Assembly: GCA_963814645.1 (NCBI GenBank)
Contig: CAWFDX010000002.1
Location: 1 to 64,000, forward strand
Source of the DNA: RYN-230 sp963814645
GTDB taxonomy: Bacteria; Actinomycetota; Actinomycetes; Streptosporangiales; Streptosporangiaceae
Length of the DNA stretch: 64,000 nucleotides
Direction: 5' to 3'
Positions 17,051 to 25,183 of this stretch are shown here, piece by piece; positions within the stretch are counted from its first letter, which is position 1, and each line of letters opens with the position of its first letter. Under the pieces are notes generated by a model. That model saw only the letters and a program-made list of their open reading frames with translations, was not told the origin of the DNA and did not search any database. The translations under genes and the position numbers were made by a program.

Positions 17051-17641
17051 CGGTCAGCTCGGGATGGCCGTCGCGGTCCCTGTCGGCTGCCCGATGTAGC
17101 ACAACCTCCGTCAGCCGAACCTCACCAGGGGCGGCCGCCGCCGACATGAACTCGCCGGCCAAGACGGGCTCACCTCGGCCGCGTCCGTCATCCGGCTGCT
17201 CGTAGCCGCCCTCCGCGTCACAACCAGCGGCACCTGACCGGCGACCGCGCCGAACATCCCGTAATGGAGCGGTCCGAACGGTCACGCTCACACGCTGACC
17301 GGCGAGCAGATCGGCGGCTACGTGTGCGGATTCGGTGCGGTGAAAGAAGACAGAGAGGCCGCCCGGCTGGATAAGCGCCGCATGGTGGAGTGGCGTGGTG
17401 ACAACGTGTCACGCTCGCCAGACTCCGTCTGGGGAGGTTCCCGGTCAGCCCTCGGCGGGTGCGGCGCGTCAAGAGGTTCCCATGGGTGTTGGTGCCCGGC
17501 GTGCCGGGCGGTTTCCTCGGTCATGTGCAAGCTGATCCAGCGCAGGGTCGGCGTCTGGTCCGGTGAGCGGAGACGTTGTCTTCCATGCACGATCGCCCGC
17601 TGCCGTTCCTTGCTGCTGTTCGCGTCGCCGTGGGCCGCCGG
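17051..17641. other. no intact gene recognised
   Basis: About 590 bases. A + strand frame near 17290-17400 (LTGEQIGGYVCGFGAVKED) has coding-like composition but I do not recognise it, and it has no ribosome site. Confidence 0.3.
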
Positions 17642-17696
17642 TCAGTGCGCGGGATGTGACTGGCGCTCGATCTCGCGTTTGATCTGGCTCTCTGAG
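17642..17696 (-). pseudogene. 2TM-domain protein, 3' end (separated by insertions)
   Basis: The minus strand encodes ESQIKREIERQSHPAH and a stop. This is the usual ending of 2TM-domain proteins, and it continues exactly from the N-terminal part ending RRPIS at 20928-21261 when the DNA at 17697-20932 is removed. It is therefore the severed tail of that gene. Confidence 0.75.
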
Positions 17697-17836
17697 AGCC
17701 TGATTGAGAACTGGCTCGCTGCAGGCCGGGACGCGTCTGGATCTTTGGGATGCAGCGCGGCGTGTCGCTGATGTGACGTAAGAGGCCCCTGGTAATCGCA
17801 TGGGTGTCGAATCCAGCGCGATGCCAGGAGCCTTGC

Positions 17837-18757
17837 GTGCCGTTCTACCCTGCCGCCGATGACGATGTCCACTCAGTCCCGGGCGCGGTGGCGTGCCGGT
17901 GCTGCCGGGGCGGGGCCTCCCGCAGTACCCGGGCCCGCCGCTATCCCCCGGACATGAGCGAGGCGCAATGGGCGGTGTGCGAGACGTCGCTGCCGGCCCC
18001 GGCGTGGCTGGCCGGGCGCGGCGGCCGTCTCGCCAGCTGGTGCATGGGCGACATCGTGGACGCGATCCGCTGCCTCACTCACAACGGGCCGGTGTGGCGG
18101 GCGCTGCCCGCCGGCTTCCCGCCCGCAGGGACGGTGTACTGGTGGGCTGGCAAGTGGCAGGCGGACGGGTCCACCGCCCGGATGCATGATGACCTGCGGG
18201 GCCGGGTCCGCGCCGCGGCCGGCCGGAGCCCGGCGCCGAGTGCGGCGATCACCGGTTCGCAGTCGGTGAAGGGCCCGGAGATGATCGGGCGTGCCCGCCG
18301 TGGCTACGACGCCGGGAAGAAGATCAACGGGACCAAGCGCCACATCGCCGTGGATACCGGCGGCTTACTGCTGACGATGCTGGTCACCGCCGCCTCGGTG
18401 CAGGACCGCGACGCTGCCAGACCGCTGCTGTGGAACCTGCGCTGCGCCTTCGCCTCGATCACGCTGGCCTGGGCTGATGGCGGCTACGCGGGCAAGCTCG
18501 TCACCTGGACCGCCGCCAGGCTCAAGCCGAACCTGACGCTGGAAATCGTCAGGCGGCCCGATGACCTGCACGCCTTCCAGGTCCTGCCCCGCCAGTGGGT
18601 CGTGGAGCACACCTTGGCGTGGATCACCCGCCACCGCCGCACCGTCCGCGACTACCAGCGGCTGCCCGCCCGCCACGAGACTTACCTCTACTGGGCGATG
18701 ATCATCGTCATGACCCGGCGACCCGCCCGGGCCGCAGCCCAGCCGCAGGCCACCTAG
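17837..18757 (+). CDS. IS5-family transposase
   Basis: A 306-residue DDE transposase: an N-terminal DUF4096-like helix-turn-helix (MSEAQWAVCETSLPAP, WRALPAGFPP), the first Asp/Ser region GSQSVKGPE, and GTKRHIAVDTGGLLL typical of IS5, then WADGGYAG with the second Asp and WVVEHTLAWITRHRR with the catalytic Glu. In classical IS5 the first motif is DSQ; here it reads TGSQSVK, so the first catalytic Asp is not at the usual place, which might impair activity. GTG 17837 is chosen for the AGGAG just before it. Confidence 0.85.
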   Translation: MPFYPAADDDVHSVPGAVACRCCRGGASRSTRARRYPPDMSEAQWAVCETSLPAPAWLAGRGGRLASWCMGDIVDAIRCLTHNGPVWRALPAGFPPAGTVYWWAGKWQADGSTARMHDDLRGRVRAAAGRSPAPSAAITGSQSVKGPEMIGRARRGYDAGKKINGTKRHIAVDTGGLLLTMLVTAASVQDRDAARPLLWNLRCAFASITLAWADGGYAGKLVTWTAARLKPNLTLEIVRRPDDLHAFQVLPRQWVVEHTLAWITRHRRTVRDYQRLPARHETYLYWAMIIVMTRRPARAAAQPQAT

Positions 18758-18845
18758 ACCGCTGTCCGGTGTACCGTCACAGCGTTCCGCCGGCCAGCCG
18801 CCCGTCAGGACGGGAACCCGGCCGCGCCCGGCATGTGGAGGCACC

Positions 18846-19295
18846 ATGAGCGAAGGCTGCGTGTTCTGTGATCAAAGCTGGATGAGGGCAGCCGAGATCT
18901 TCATCGAGACCCCCCACTGCATCTTCGCCTCCACCAGGGACCCGGGCATCCGGGCCCGGGCCGGACTGGCGGAAGGCATCCTGCCCGGCTCCGGCGCCAT
19001 CGTGCCCATCGCCCACCGGACGTCGGTCTTCGAGCTGACCCCCGCGGAATGGGCCGACACCCAGGACCTGCTGCTCCAGGCAAGGGTGGCGCTGCACGAC
19101 CTGCTGGCCCCGGACGGCTACCTGCTCGGCTGGAACCAGGGCGGTACCCTGCATCCCCACATGCACGTCATCCCGCGATTCGACGACGAGCCGCTGTCTG
19201 ACCGCTGGCTGCGCTCGGCGATCAACGTCCCCGAAAACAGACGGCCCGACCCATGGGCGCCCGGCAGCGGACGGGCATTCCCACATACCAGGTGA
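18846..19295 (+). CDS. HIT-family nucleotide hydrolase/transferase
   Basis: A 149-residue histidine-triad protein. The triad is HPHMHV (His103, 105, 107), which acts on nucleoside phosphoramidates or dinucleotides by a nucleotidyl-histidine intermediate. An N-terminal CVFC pair is a common zinc-ligand start in HIT proteins. The ribosome site GGAGG is 4 bases before the ATG. The gene lies wholly within the inverted repeats of an IS5-like element, 88 bases after the transposase, so it travels as a passenger. Its benefit to the element or host is unknown. Confidence 0.85.
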   Translation: MSEGCVFCDQSWMRAAEIFIETPHCIFASTRDPGIRARAGLAEGILPGSGAIVPIAHRTSVFELTPAEWADTQDLLLQARVALHDLLAPDGYLLGWNQGGTLHPHMHVIPRFDDEPLSDRWLRSAINVPENRRPDPWAPGSGRAFPHTR

Positions 19296-19341
19296 GCGAG
19301 GCGCCGGAGCCAGGTTTTCAAGCAGGCTCTGAGCTTGTCGT

Positions 19342-20787
19342 TTAACCTGCGCGTTGGCGTCGTGCCTTGAGCGTGAGGTCCCTCTTTGTCGTTTTGCCCA
19401 CGTCATGGCGGGGTGCGGGCCGGCGGTTCTTTGAGCCTGGCGGGCGGCCGGGCCCGGGCTTGCCGGGTTTCGGCGCACCGGCCGGGCAGGGCAGGGTCGC
19501 GCGGATGTTCCTAAACCCACGGCGGACCCGGGCGGGGGTCAGCCGGCCCGGCGGGGCGGGCCGTTCCCAGGGCAGGCGCAGATCGCCGGCGAGGGGGCGG
19601 GCGAGACGGAGCTGGGCATGGCAGGCGAGGATGATCCAGGTCCACTGGTCCGCGGCGGCCGGGTCACGGAGTTTCGGGGTGGTCCAGCCCAGGACCTGTT
19701 TGAACATTCTGAAGGTGTGCTCAAGATCGAAACGGCGAAGGAACGCTTGCCAGCACCGGTCCACCTCAGCCGGGGTAGCGCCGGTGACTGAGCACCACAG
19801 CCACACGGGCTTGGGGTCGCGGTCACCGGGCAGGTGATCCACCTGCAGGCGGATCAGGGTTCCCTCGATCACCGGCAGCGAGCCATCGTGGCCCAGCCAC
19901 GCGGAGCGGTGAGTCAGCCGGGGGTGCAGCCGGTCCCAGGCCTGCGCGGCCGCGGTGCCATACCGGGTGGTCTGCGTCGTCGTGGTCACCGCTGGGTCTG
20001 GCCAGGTGGCCGGGCCGGCCAGGGCGAACTCGCGGCCGTGCCGCGGCGGCCGGCCGTTGGTGCCGGGCTGACGCGGTGGGATGGGGAAGTGCAGCACCCG
20101 GTCGCTGCGCAGCCGCCCCAGGATCTCCACCGGCAGGCCGGTGAGCTGGTAGGCCAGCCGCATCGGGTCATACCCCGCATCGAAGATCACCAGGACCGGC
20201 GGGTCACCGTCGCGCCAGTGGCCCGCCTCGATCAGCCGGGTGATGACCTCCCGGACCTGCGCGGCGGTGACCTCGGCCACGTCGTCACCGGGGCCCAGCC
20301 GCACCGCGTCCAGCACTGCGGTCCAGGAGGTGCGGCCGGGCTCCAGCGCTGCGACCACCGAGTAGGGCCAGCCCGGGATCATCTGCGCCTGCCCCTTCCC
20401 CCGCCCATACACGTGGCAGAACAACCGGCCCGGGCTGGTGGCCGCACCGGGCCGCAGCCAGTTGCTCACGTCCACGGCCAGCATGAGCCGCCCATCCGCC
20501 GCCCGCGGTAACGGCAGCCCGGCCAGGCACCGGCGCAGCCGGGCAATATCGATCCGCCCGCAGTTCACCGCGTCATACAGGGCGCCGTGGCCACGGCGGT
20601 GCTCCGGCGTCAGCGACAAGCCGGCCAGGCACCTAACCGGGCCGCCCGCGCACAGCACCGCATCCGCCAGCTCGGACAGCTCATCGGCGCGGGCGGTCAG
20701 GCAGGCATGGAAATCCCGGCGGAACCGCGCCAGCACACCGAGCGCGACTGGCCCGGTACCGGCGTCCTCTGGCAAGCTATCCATCAC
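19342..20787 (-). CDS. transposase (NF041680/IS701-like DDE type)
   Basis: A 481-residue transposase resembling the actinobacterial NF041680 family. Visible DDE features are MLAVDVSNWLRP (first Asp), VLVIFDAGYDPMRLAYQL (second Asp) and FLRRFDLEHTFRMFKQVLGW, the IS4-superfamily YREK-like segment with the catalytic Glu. The tail is basic and Pro-rich. Its stop lies just 8 bases inside the inner end of the element. The frame is intact. Two CATGATCATG palindromes just upstream of its start could be operator or transposase sites. Confidence 0.85.
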   Translation of the reverse strand: MMDSLPEDAGTGPVALGVLARFRRDFHACLTARADELSELADAVLCAGGPVRCLAGLSLTPEHRRGHGALYDAVNCGRIDIARLRRCLAGLPLPRAADGRLMLAVDVSNWLRPGAATSPGRLFCHVYGRGKGQAQMIPGWPYSVVAALEPGRTSWTAVLDAVRLGPGDDVAEVTAAQVREVITRLIEAGHWRDGDPPVLVIFDAGYDPMRLAYQLTGLPVEILGRLRSDRVLHFPIPPRQPGTNGRPPRHGREFALAGPATWPDPAVTTTTQTTRYGTAAAQAWDRLHPRLTHRSAWLGHDGSLPVIEGTLIRLQVDHLPGDRDPKPVWLWCSVTGATPAEVDRCWQAFLRRFDLEHTFRMFKQVLGWTTPKLRDPAAADQWTWIILACHAQLRLARPLAGDLRLPWERPAPPGRLTPARVRRGFRNIRATLPCPAGAPKPGKPGPGRPPGSKNRRPAPRHDVGKTTKRDLTLKARRQRAG

Positions 20788-20797
20788 GGCCTTCGTT

Positions 20798-20834
20798 CAT
20801 GATCATGCTTCTTTGGCGAGAACACATGATCATG
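20798..20834. promoter_or_regulatory. paired CATGATCATG palindromes
   Basis: CATGATCATG occurs at 20798-20807 and 20825-20834, 27 bases apart, between the transposase start (20787) and the element's outer repeat. They are probably sub-terminal transposase binding sites or a promoter operator. No function is proven. Confidence 0.45.
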
Positions 20835-20927
20835 CGGAGGCCGTACTCACGCACCCGACACGCCGGTGCCACCCGGCAGAAGGCGCGCGAAACACCCAGG
20901 CCACAGCCGGGCAGGTTAAAGAACAAG

Positions 20928-21261
20928 CTGAGATGGGCCTGCGCAGGTAAACGCCCAGGCCAACGGCGATCGTCAGGAACGCCCATGCGATGGCCGGGTA
21001 GATGATCCAGATGTTCCAGACGTCATGAATCCCAGAACTTCGGCTGAATCCGTGGGCTGGCCACCCGCCTGCATTGTGGTACTCGGTGATGGCCCAGATG
21101 GTCGAGAGCACAAGCATGCCGACTGTGGAAATCGCCGTGGTGACCCAGTAATGCCGCCTGCGCTCGATTTGCTTGATCGCCTGCTGGCGGGCGAGCTGCT
21201 CGCTGTCCACCGGCGCATCAGCGTCAGTGCGAGCGGGCCGGTCGTTGGTGGTGTTCGCCAT
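20928..21261 (-). pseudogene. 2TM-domain membrane protein, 5' part
   Basis: About 110 residues: a charged N-terminus, the ERRRHYWVTTA start of the 2TM domain, two membrane segments (STVGMLVLSTIWAI; IWIIYPAIAWAFLTIAVGLG) and YLRRPIS, where the gene is cut by the insertion. Beyond this the frame runs into the element and becomes foreign. The missing tail is at 17642-17696. Start ATG at 21261 has GAGGGATCGAG before it. Restored length is about 127 residues. 2TM proteins have no settled function; some are fused to histidine kinases. Confidence 0.8.
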
Positions 21262-21529
21262 CTCGATCCCTCTTTCCCTGACTAACCACCCTCTTCGAGC
21301 TCGCCCTCTGCTTTGTGCCGGAGCTCCTGCCAGTACAGACACCGCCCGCGGTGGGAACTGGGCGGTGCCGCCAACTCTGGCTGCCCGCTGGAGCTGTATG
21401 ACAGGCCAGTTCGCCCGGTTCCGAAAGCTCATGAGCGGGCCGAGCCCGGTGGCGGCATCGCCCGTGCTACCCGCCAGGAATCCCTGGCGCTGGCTTCGTG
21501 TTGGCACAGGTGTTCGAGGGGGTCATAAC

Positions 21530-22075
21530 GTGATTAAGCTCAGGAACCGCAATGCCGACCCGGCGCCGGCACCGCCGTTGGAGGGACACGGGCCAGACAG
21601 GGCCGAGCGCGCCACATTCGCCGCAGGATGCTTCTGGGGTGTGGAGGCGGCCTTCCGCCAGATCCACGGAGTGCTGCAGACCGCTGCCGGCTACACCGGC
21701 GGCCACGTTCCAGACCCCACCTACGAACGGGTCTGCCGGCACCGCACCGGTCACGCCGAGGCGGTCGAGGTGTGGTTCGACCCGGCCCAGGTTAGCTATC
21801 CGGAACTGCTTGAAGTGTTCTGGCGGATCCACAATCCGACCACCCGAAACCGCCAGGGCTTCGACTTCGGCAGCCAGTACCGCTCGGCGATCTTCTACCA
21901 TGATGCTGGCCAGCAGGAAGCCGCGATCGCATCACACGACGCCGCGCAGCAATCGCTGAGACGGCAAATCGTCACTCAGATCACCCCGGCGTCCGCGTTC
22001 TACCGGGCCGAGGACTGCCACCAGCGGTACCTCGAGAAGCATGGCCACCCCAGCTGCGCAGCCACCATCCGGTAA
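21530..22075 (+). CDS. msrA: peptide methionine-S-sulfoxide reductase
   Basis: A 181-residue MsrA, which reduces the S-epimer of methionine sulfoxide in proteins using thioredoxin-like donors. The active-site motif GCFWG is at residues 33-37 with Cys34; GYTGGH, TGHAEAVEVWFDP and the FWRIHNPT stretch all match. A further Cys near the C-terminus (GHPSC) is a candidate resolving residue. I place the start at GTG 21530 because GAGGGGG precedes it; in-frame sequence upstream is not MsrA-like. Monocistronic by layout. Confidence 0.93.
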   Translation: MIKLRNRNADPAPAPPLEGHGPDRAERATFAAGCFWGVEAAFRQIHGVLQTAAGYTGGHVPDPTYERVCRHRTGHAEAVEVWFDPAQVSYPELLEVFWRIHNPTTRNRQGFDFGSQYRSAIFYHDAGQQEAAIASHDAAQQSLRRQIVTQITPASAFYRAEDCHQRYLEKHGHPSCAATIR

Positions 22076-22228
22076 AAGGCCCCGGAGTGGAGCCAAGCGC
22101 AAATCAGCCTGTTCTGCGCGCCATCGGCAGTGATACCGGCCGATCGCCAAAGCGCACCGATCGGCGGTTAGCGCAGCTCAGCGATGCAGTGCATCGTCAC
22201 TGAGCGTATCCGGGCGTACGGTTGTGAC

Positions 22229-23086
22229 TTAGTGGCCGGCGATCTCGCCAGTGCGTTGCCCGCGCAGCGCACGGAGGTGGACGGCGGCCCAGGTGCGATA
22301 GGGCCGCCACGCCTGCGAGAGTTCGGGGAGGCTGCGGCCGGTGCCGTACTGCTCGGCGATCTCGGTGTCCAGCCGGCGTTCGTGATGAGGCAGCGCGTCG
22401 GGGGCGTTCGCGCCGCGGAGCACGACCAGTTCGGCAGCGAACGGGCCAAGTCCTTTGACCTGCTGCACGCGCTGGACGGCCTGGCTGGGGTCGATAGCGC
22501 GCAGCGCCGTCCCGTCCAGAACGCCGTCGAGGGCTGCCTCGGCGACCGCTCGCAGGTACTCACCTTTACGGCCCGGAAGATCCAGGTTGACCCGGGCCAG
22601 GGTGTGTGGCCGCGGGAACGCGCCATCCTCGCCGTGGCGGGCAGTCAGCTCAGCGCGCAGACGGGCGGCCTGCACGACGCGCAGCCGCTGCGACAGTACC
22701 GACCACGCCGCAGCCTCATATGGGGAATGGAAGCCGCACGGCCGCAGCCCGGGCAGTCGCGCCTGCGCGCCGGCGATCACCGGGTCACGGTGGCCCACCT
22801 CCGGCCAGCCACGCCCGTCAACGTCCAGCGCCAGGAACCGGCGCACCTGCGCAGCGGCAGCATCAAGGTCACCGTCGCCAGCCAGCGCAACCCGCGCGGC
22901 ATCCCCGGCCTGGGTCACCTGCGCCTCGGCGCGATGCCAGTCACCCTCGACACAAAACACCGTGCGCAGCCCGGGCCCGGCCCGCCCGCCTGCCAGCGCT
23001 GCGGGAGTGAAGCCCTCCCAGAACCGCCGGCTGGTCTGCAGCGACCACGGGCCCACGACCTCGAACTCCGCCACACGTCCTGCCAT
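22229..23086 (-). CDS. AlkA-type DNA-3-methyladenine glycosylase
   Basis: A 285-residue helix-hairpin-helix glycosylase of the AlkA type, removing alkylated bases. It has the N-terminal domain, SPYEAAAWSVLSQRL in the core helix, the HhH motif VKGLGPFAAELVVLRG and WRPYRTWAAVHLRAL at the end. The catalytic Asp of E. coli AlkA is not obvious at the aligned place (ALPHHERRL); a Glu stands near it. The subfamily may use this or may act on other substrates. Start ATG at 23086 gives the natural N-terminus. Confidence 0.8.
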   Translation of the reverse strand: MAGRVAEFEVVGPWSLQTSRRFWEGFTPAALAGGRAGPGLRTVFCVEGDWHRAEAQVTQAGDAARVALAGDGDLDAAAAQVRRFLALDVDGRGWPEVGHRDPVIAGAQARLPGLRPCGFHSPYEAAAWSVLSQRLRVVQAARLRAELTARHGEDGAFPRPHTLARVNLDLPGRKGEYLRAVAEAALDGVLDGTALRAIDPSQAVQRVQQVKGLGPFAAELVVLRGANAPDALPHHERRLDTEIAEQYGTGRSLPELSQAWRPYRTWAAVHLRALRGQRTGEIAGH

Positions 23087-23267
23087 CGCCTGCTCCGCTC
23101 GATTACCGATATCGCACAGTAGCCAACGGCACCGACACAAATACCAAGGCCGGTCGGCCCCTGGGTACCAACCGCCAGAGCGCTGATCAGCCCAATCTGT
23201 GCGACCGTCTGCCTCGCCGATCTTGACCGGCGCGGCCGATCAGATCGGCGGCACTGCGCGCGCCCGC

Positions 23268-23273
23268 TAGGCT
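23268..23273 (+). promoter_or_regulatory. -10 box TAGGCT for leaderless mRNA
   Basis: TAGGCT stands 6 bases before the GTG at 23280, the spacing expected when transcription and translation start at the same base. No clear -35 box was found. Confidence 0.35.
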
Positions 23274-23279
23274 CTGGTT

Positions 23280-23972
23280 GTGAGCCCGGTCGGCATCCCC
23301 GGCGCGCGGCAGGTATGGGCCCGCAGGCTGCTGCGCTGTGGTGTGGCCGCGGGTCCTGTCTTCGTTACGGTGTTCCTGCTCGAGGGTGCTGCCCGGGACG
23401 GTTACCGGCCGCTGCGTCACCCGGTCAGTTCGCTGGCGCTTGGGCCGCGCGACTGGCTCCAGACCGCAAACTTCGCGGTGGCCGGGGCGTTGTTTCTGGC
23501 CGGGGCCGCAGGCCTGGCGCGTGCTGGTGACCGGGAGCCCAGCGGCCGGGCGGCAGCGGTGTTGATCGGCACGGCGGGCGCGGGGCTTATCGGCTCGGCC
23601 GTTTTCACCACTGACCCGGTCAGTGGCTATCCGCCGGGAACGCCCGATGCGCTCACTCAGCCCAGCCCGGCCGGCCTGGCCCACAATCTGGCGGCTGTCC
23701 CGGTGTTCGCCGGCCTGCCGTCCGCCGCGCTCGTCACCGGCTGGCGGTCCTGGCGTGCCGGCCAGCGCCGCTTCGGCCTGTACAGCGTCGGCACCGCCGT
23801 GACCATGCTCGCGACCATGGTCCTGGCCGGTGCGGGTTTCGGCCAATCGCCCCGGCTCGTCAACCTCGCCGGGCTGTTCCAGCGCGTGAGCATCATCACC
23901 GGCTTCGCCTGGCTCACCGCCCTATCCGCACGAGCGCTCCGACGAACGGCCGCTACCGCGCCCCCGGGCTGA
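23280..23972 (+). CDS. DUF998 membrane protein
   Basis: A 230-residue integral membrane protein of the DUF998 family. About six hydrophobic segments are visible (for example VAAGPVFVTVFLLEG, FAVAGALFLAGAAGLA, AAAVLIGTAGAGLIGSAVF). The extracytoplasmic-type loop FTTDPVSGYPPGTP is a family hallmark. Function is not known. There is no ribosome site before GTG 23280, and a -10-like box at the right distance suggests a leaderless message. Confidence 0.8.
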   Translation: MSPVGIPGARQVWARRLLRCGVAAGPVFVTVFLLEGAARDGYRPLRHPVSSLALGPRDWLQTANFAVAGALFLAGAAGLARAGDREPSGRAAAVLIGTAGAGLIGSAVFTTDPVSGYPPGTPDALTQPSPAGLAHNLAAVPVFAGLPSAALVTGWRSWRAGQRRFGLYSVGTAVTMLATMVLAGAGFGQSPRLVNLAGLFQRVSIITGFAWLTALSARALRRTAATAPPG

Positions 23973-24251
23973 GCCTTCCCCAGACCATCCGGAATGCGGC
24001 ATGACCGGACGTTCATCCCGAGGGCGGGGCTGCATAGACATGCAGTCGGGCCGATCGTGCGTCGGGCTATAACCGGGCCGCCTGCGAGGTGAGCCCGCTG
24101 GATAACCGCGCGCCGAGCCGCCGTTCGGGGTTCGGTGTTCGTTCTTCGAGCTGCTGGTACCGGCGATGCAGATCACCGTGATCTGTGCGCGCCGGGCAGG
24201 CTTCAGTTCCCCTAAGCCGGGCGCCCGAGCATGCGGGCCCGGATCTGCGCC

Positions 24252-24345
24252 GTGGGTGGCCACCGCCACAACGGCGCCCTCCTCATCGACGAGTTCTCCA
24301 GCGAGGAAGGCGACGTCCCGGCCGCGCCGCGCCACCCAGCCCTTG
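24252..24345 (-). pseudogene. PaaI-type thioesterase 3' relic
   Basis: Minus-strand residues GRDVAFLAGELVDEEGAVVA resemble the last strands of hot-dog thioesterases of the PaaI family. The rest of the gene is absent. The surrounding 23973-24396 has no other recognisable gene. Confidence 0.35.
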
Positions 24346-24396
24346 CCCGCATGCCAGGCATCGCGGGACTGGCGCCACTGTGCCCGTGGTCTGCGC

Positions 24397-24427
24397 TTGA
24401 CCTCAAGCCAGCTTGAGGTCCTACCGT
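24397..24427 (+). promoter_or_regulatory. MerR-type promoter/operator
   Basis: TTGACC (-35, 24397-24402) and TACCGT (-10, 24422-24427) are separated by 19 bases, the over-long spacer that MerR-type activators correct by untwisting DNA. The spacer is filled by a perfect palindrome GACCTCAAG-N4-CTTGAGGTC (24399-24420), like SoxR and heavy-metal MerR boxes. The ATG of the first gene is 7 bases past the -10, so the mRNA is probably leaderless. Confidence 0.8.
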
Positions 24428-24434
24428 AACGTGC

Positions 24435-24755
24435 ATGAGCAGTCACTCCAGAGCGCACCTTCCTGTTGCCTGCACGCTCAACGCCGCTGATGCCACTGAC
24501 CAGCTCAGCAACTGGATGGCTCTGCAGCCTTTCTGCGCACGGGCCGAGCGAACACCAGGACGCGCCGTGCTGTGGTTTGAGCAATCGGCGGAACACCAAC
24601 TCCGCGCCGTGGCCGAGCGGGAGGCGGCGTGCTGCCAGTTCCTCGAATTCAGCATCCGGCGCGACGGTCACCTCGTGTGCCTCGAGATCTCATCAGGGTC
24701 GGCCGGAGCCGATGCCGTCATTGAACTGCTTGCCGCGCATGCGAGCGGAAGGTGA
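24435..24755 (+). CDS. small protein of a MerR metal/redox module
   Basis: A 106-residue protein with a late CCQFLEF pair preceded by AVAEREA, a pattern I associate with small proteins encoded beside MerR regulators in actinobacteria; they are of uncertain function. It is first behind the MerR-type promoter and its end overlaps the regulator start by 4 bases, so the two are co-translated. The Cys pair and the genomic position suggest metal or thiol sensing, but that is inference. Confidence 0.55.
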   Translation: MSSHSRAHLPVACTLNAADATDQLSNWMALQPFCARAERTPGRAVLWFEQSAEHQLRAVAEREAACCQFLEFSIRRDGHLVCLEISSGSAGADAVIELLAAHASGR

Positions 24756-25183
24756 GCGCAACGCCACTTCGGGCGGCAGACCCGCTCTTGCCGATCGGCG
24801 AGGTTTCCCGCCGTACCGGCCTCACCATTCCCGCGATCCGCTACTACGAGCAGCGGGGGCTCGTGGAACCGCTCGCCCGCGAGGGCGGACAGCGACGGTT
24901 CGCGCCCGGGGCCGTGCACAGGCTTCGGGTGATCACCGAGGTGCAGAAGGCCGGGTTCACCCTGGAAGAGATCCGGGTACTGCTCGGGCGCGAAGGCCCC
25001 AGCGCGCAGACCCGCCGGTCCTTGGTCCGCAGCAAGCTGACTGAGGTCCAGCGCGACATCTGCCGCCTTCAGGCTATCGAACGGGCGCTGGTCACCGCGC
25101 TCGGCTGCGGCTGCGGCAGTCTCGAACACTGCCGCCTGCCGTCGCTGTCGAAGGCGGCGGAACTGCCTTACGGCGAAGAATGA
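24752..25183 (+). CDS. MerR-family regulator
   Basis: A 143-residue MerR regulator: the winged helix-turn-helix reads IGEVSRRTGLTIPAIRYYEQRGLV, followed by the long dimerisation helix and a Cys-rich loop GCGCGSLEHC. SoxR has four Cys (C-x2-C-x-C-x5-C); here only the last three are present, the first being Ala. The outer pair spacing, C-x7-C, also equals that of CueR. It may sense a metal or bind an altered cluster. The operator upstream of the two-gene operon implies autoregulation. Confidence 0.85.
   Translation: MSATPLRAADPLLPIGEVSRRTGLTIPAIRYYEQRGLVEPLAREGGQRRFAPGAVHRLRVITEVQKAGFTLEEIRVLLGREGPSAQTRRSLVRSKLTEVQRDICRLQAIERALVTALGCGCGSLEHCRLPSLSKAAELPYGEE

Larger units (their letters stand above)
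17697..19328 (+). mobile_element. IS5-like element with HIT hydrolase passenger (1632 bp)
   Basis: The ends are imperfect inverted repeats of about 21 bases: AGCCTGATTGAGAACTGG at 17697-17714 and, on the other strand from 19328, AGCCTGCTTGAAAACCTGG. They are flanked by the 5-base duplication CTGAG (17692-17696 and 19329-19333). Inside are an IS5-type transposase and then a complete HIT-family gene, both on the + strand. No inner inverted repeat was found between the transposase stop and the HIT gene, so the HIT gene appears to be part of the element. Confidence 0.75.
19334..20927 (-). mobile_element. NF041680-type insertion element (1594 bp)
   Basis: The ends are inverted repeats CTTGTCGTTTAACCTGC (19334-19350) and, on the other strand from 20927, CTTGTTCTTTAACCTGC, 15 of 17 matching. 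The flanks are CTGAG on both sides (19329-19333, 20928-20932). The left flank is the right target copy of the neighbouring IS5-like element, so the two elements stand exactly end to end, separated by one CTGAG. Confidence 0.85.

Noticed and set aside
16778..20834. A common meaning of the 27-base pitch in the two palindrome pairs
   Set aside because: The palindromes are different sequences in different contexts; equal pitch is probably chance.
24752..25183. Calling the MerR regulator SoxR
   Set aside because: One of the four cluster cysteines is missing and the spacing also fits metal sensors; only the family call is safe.
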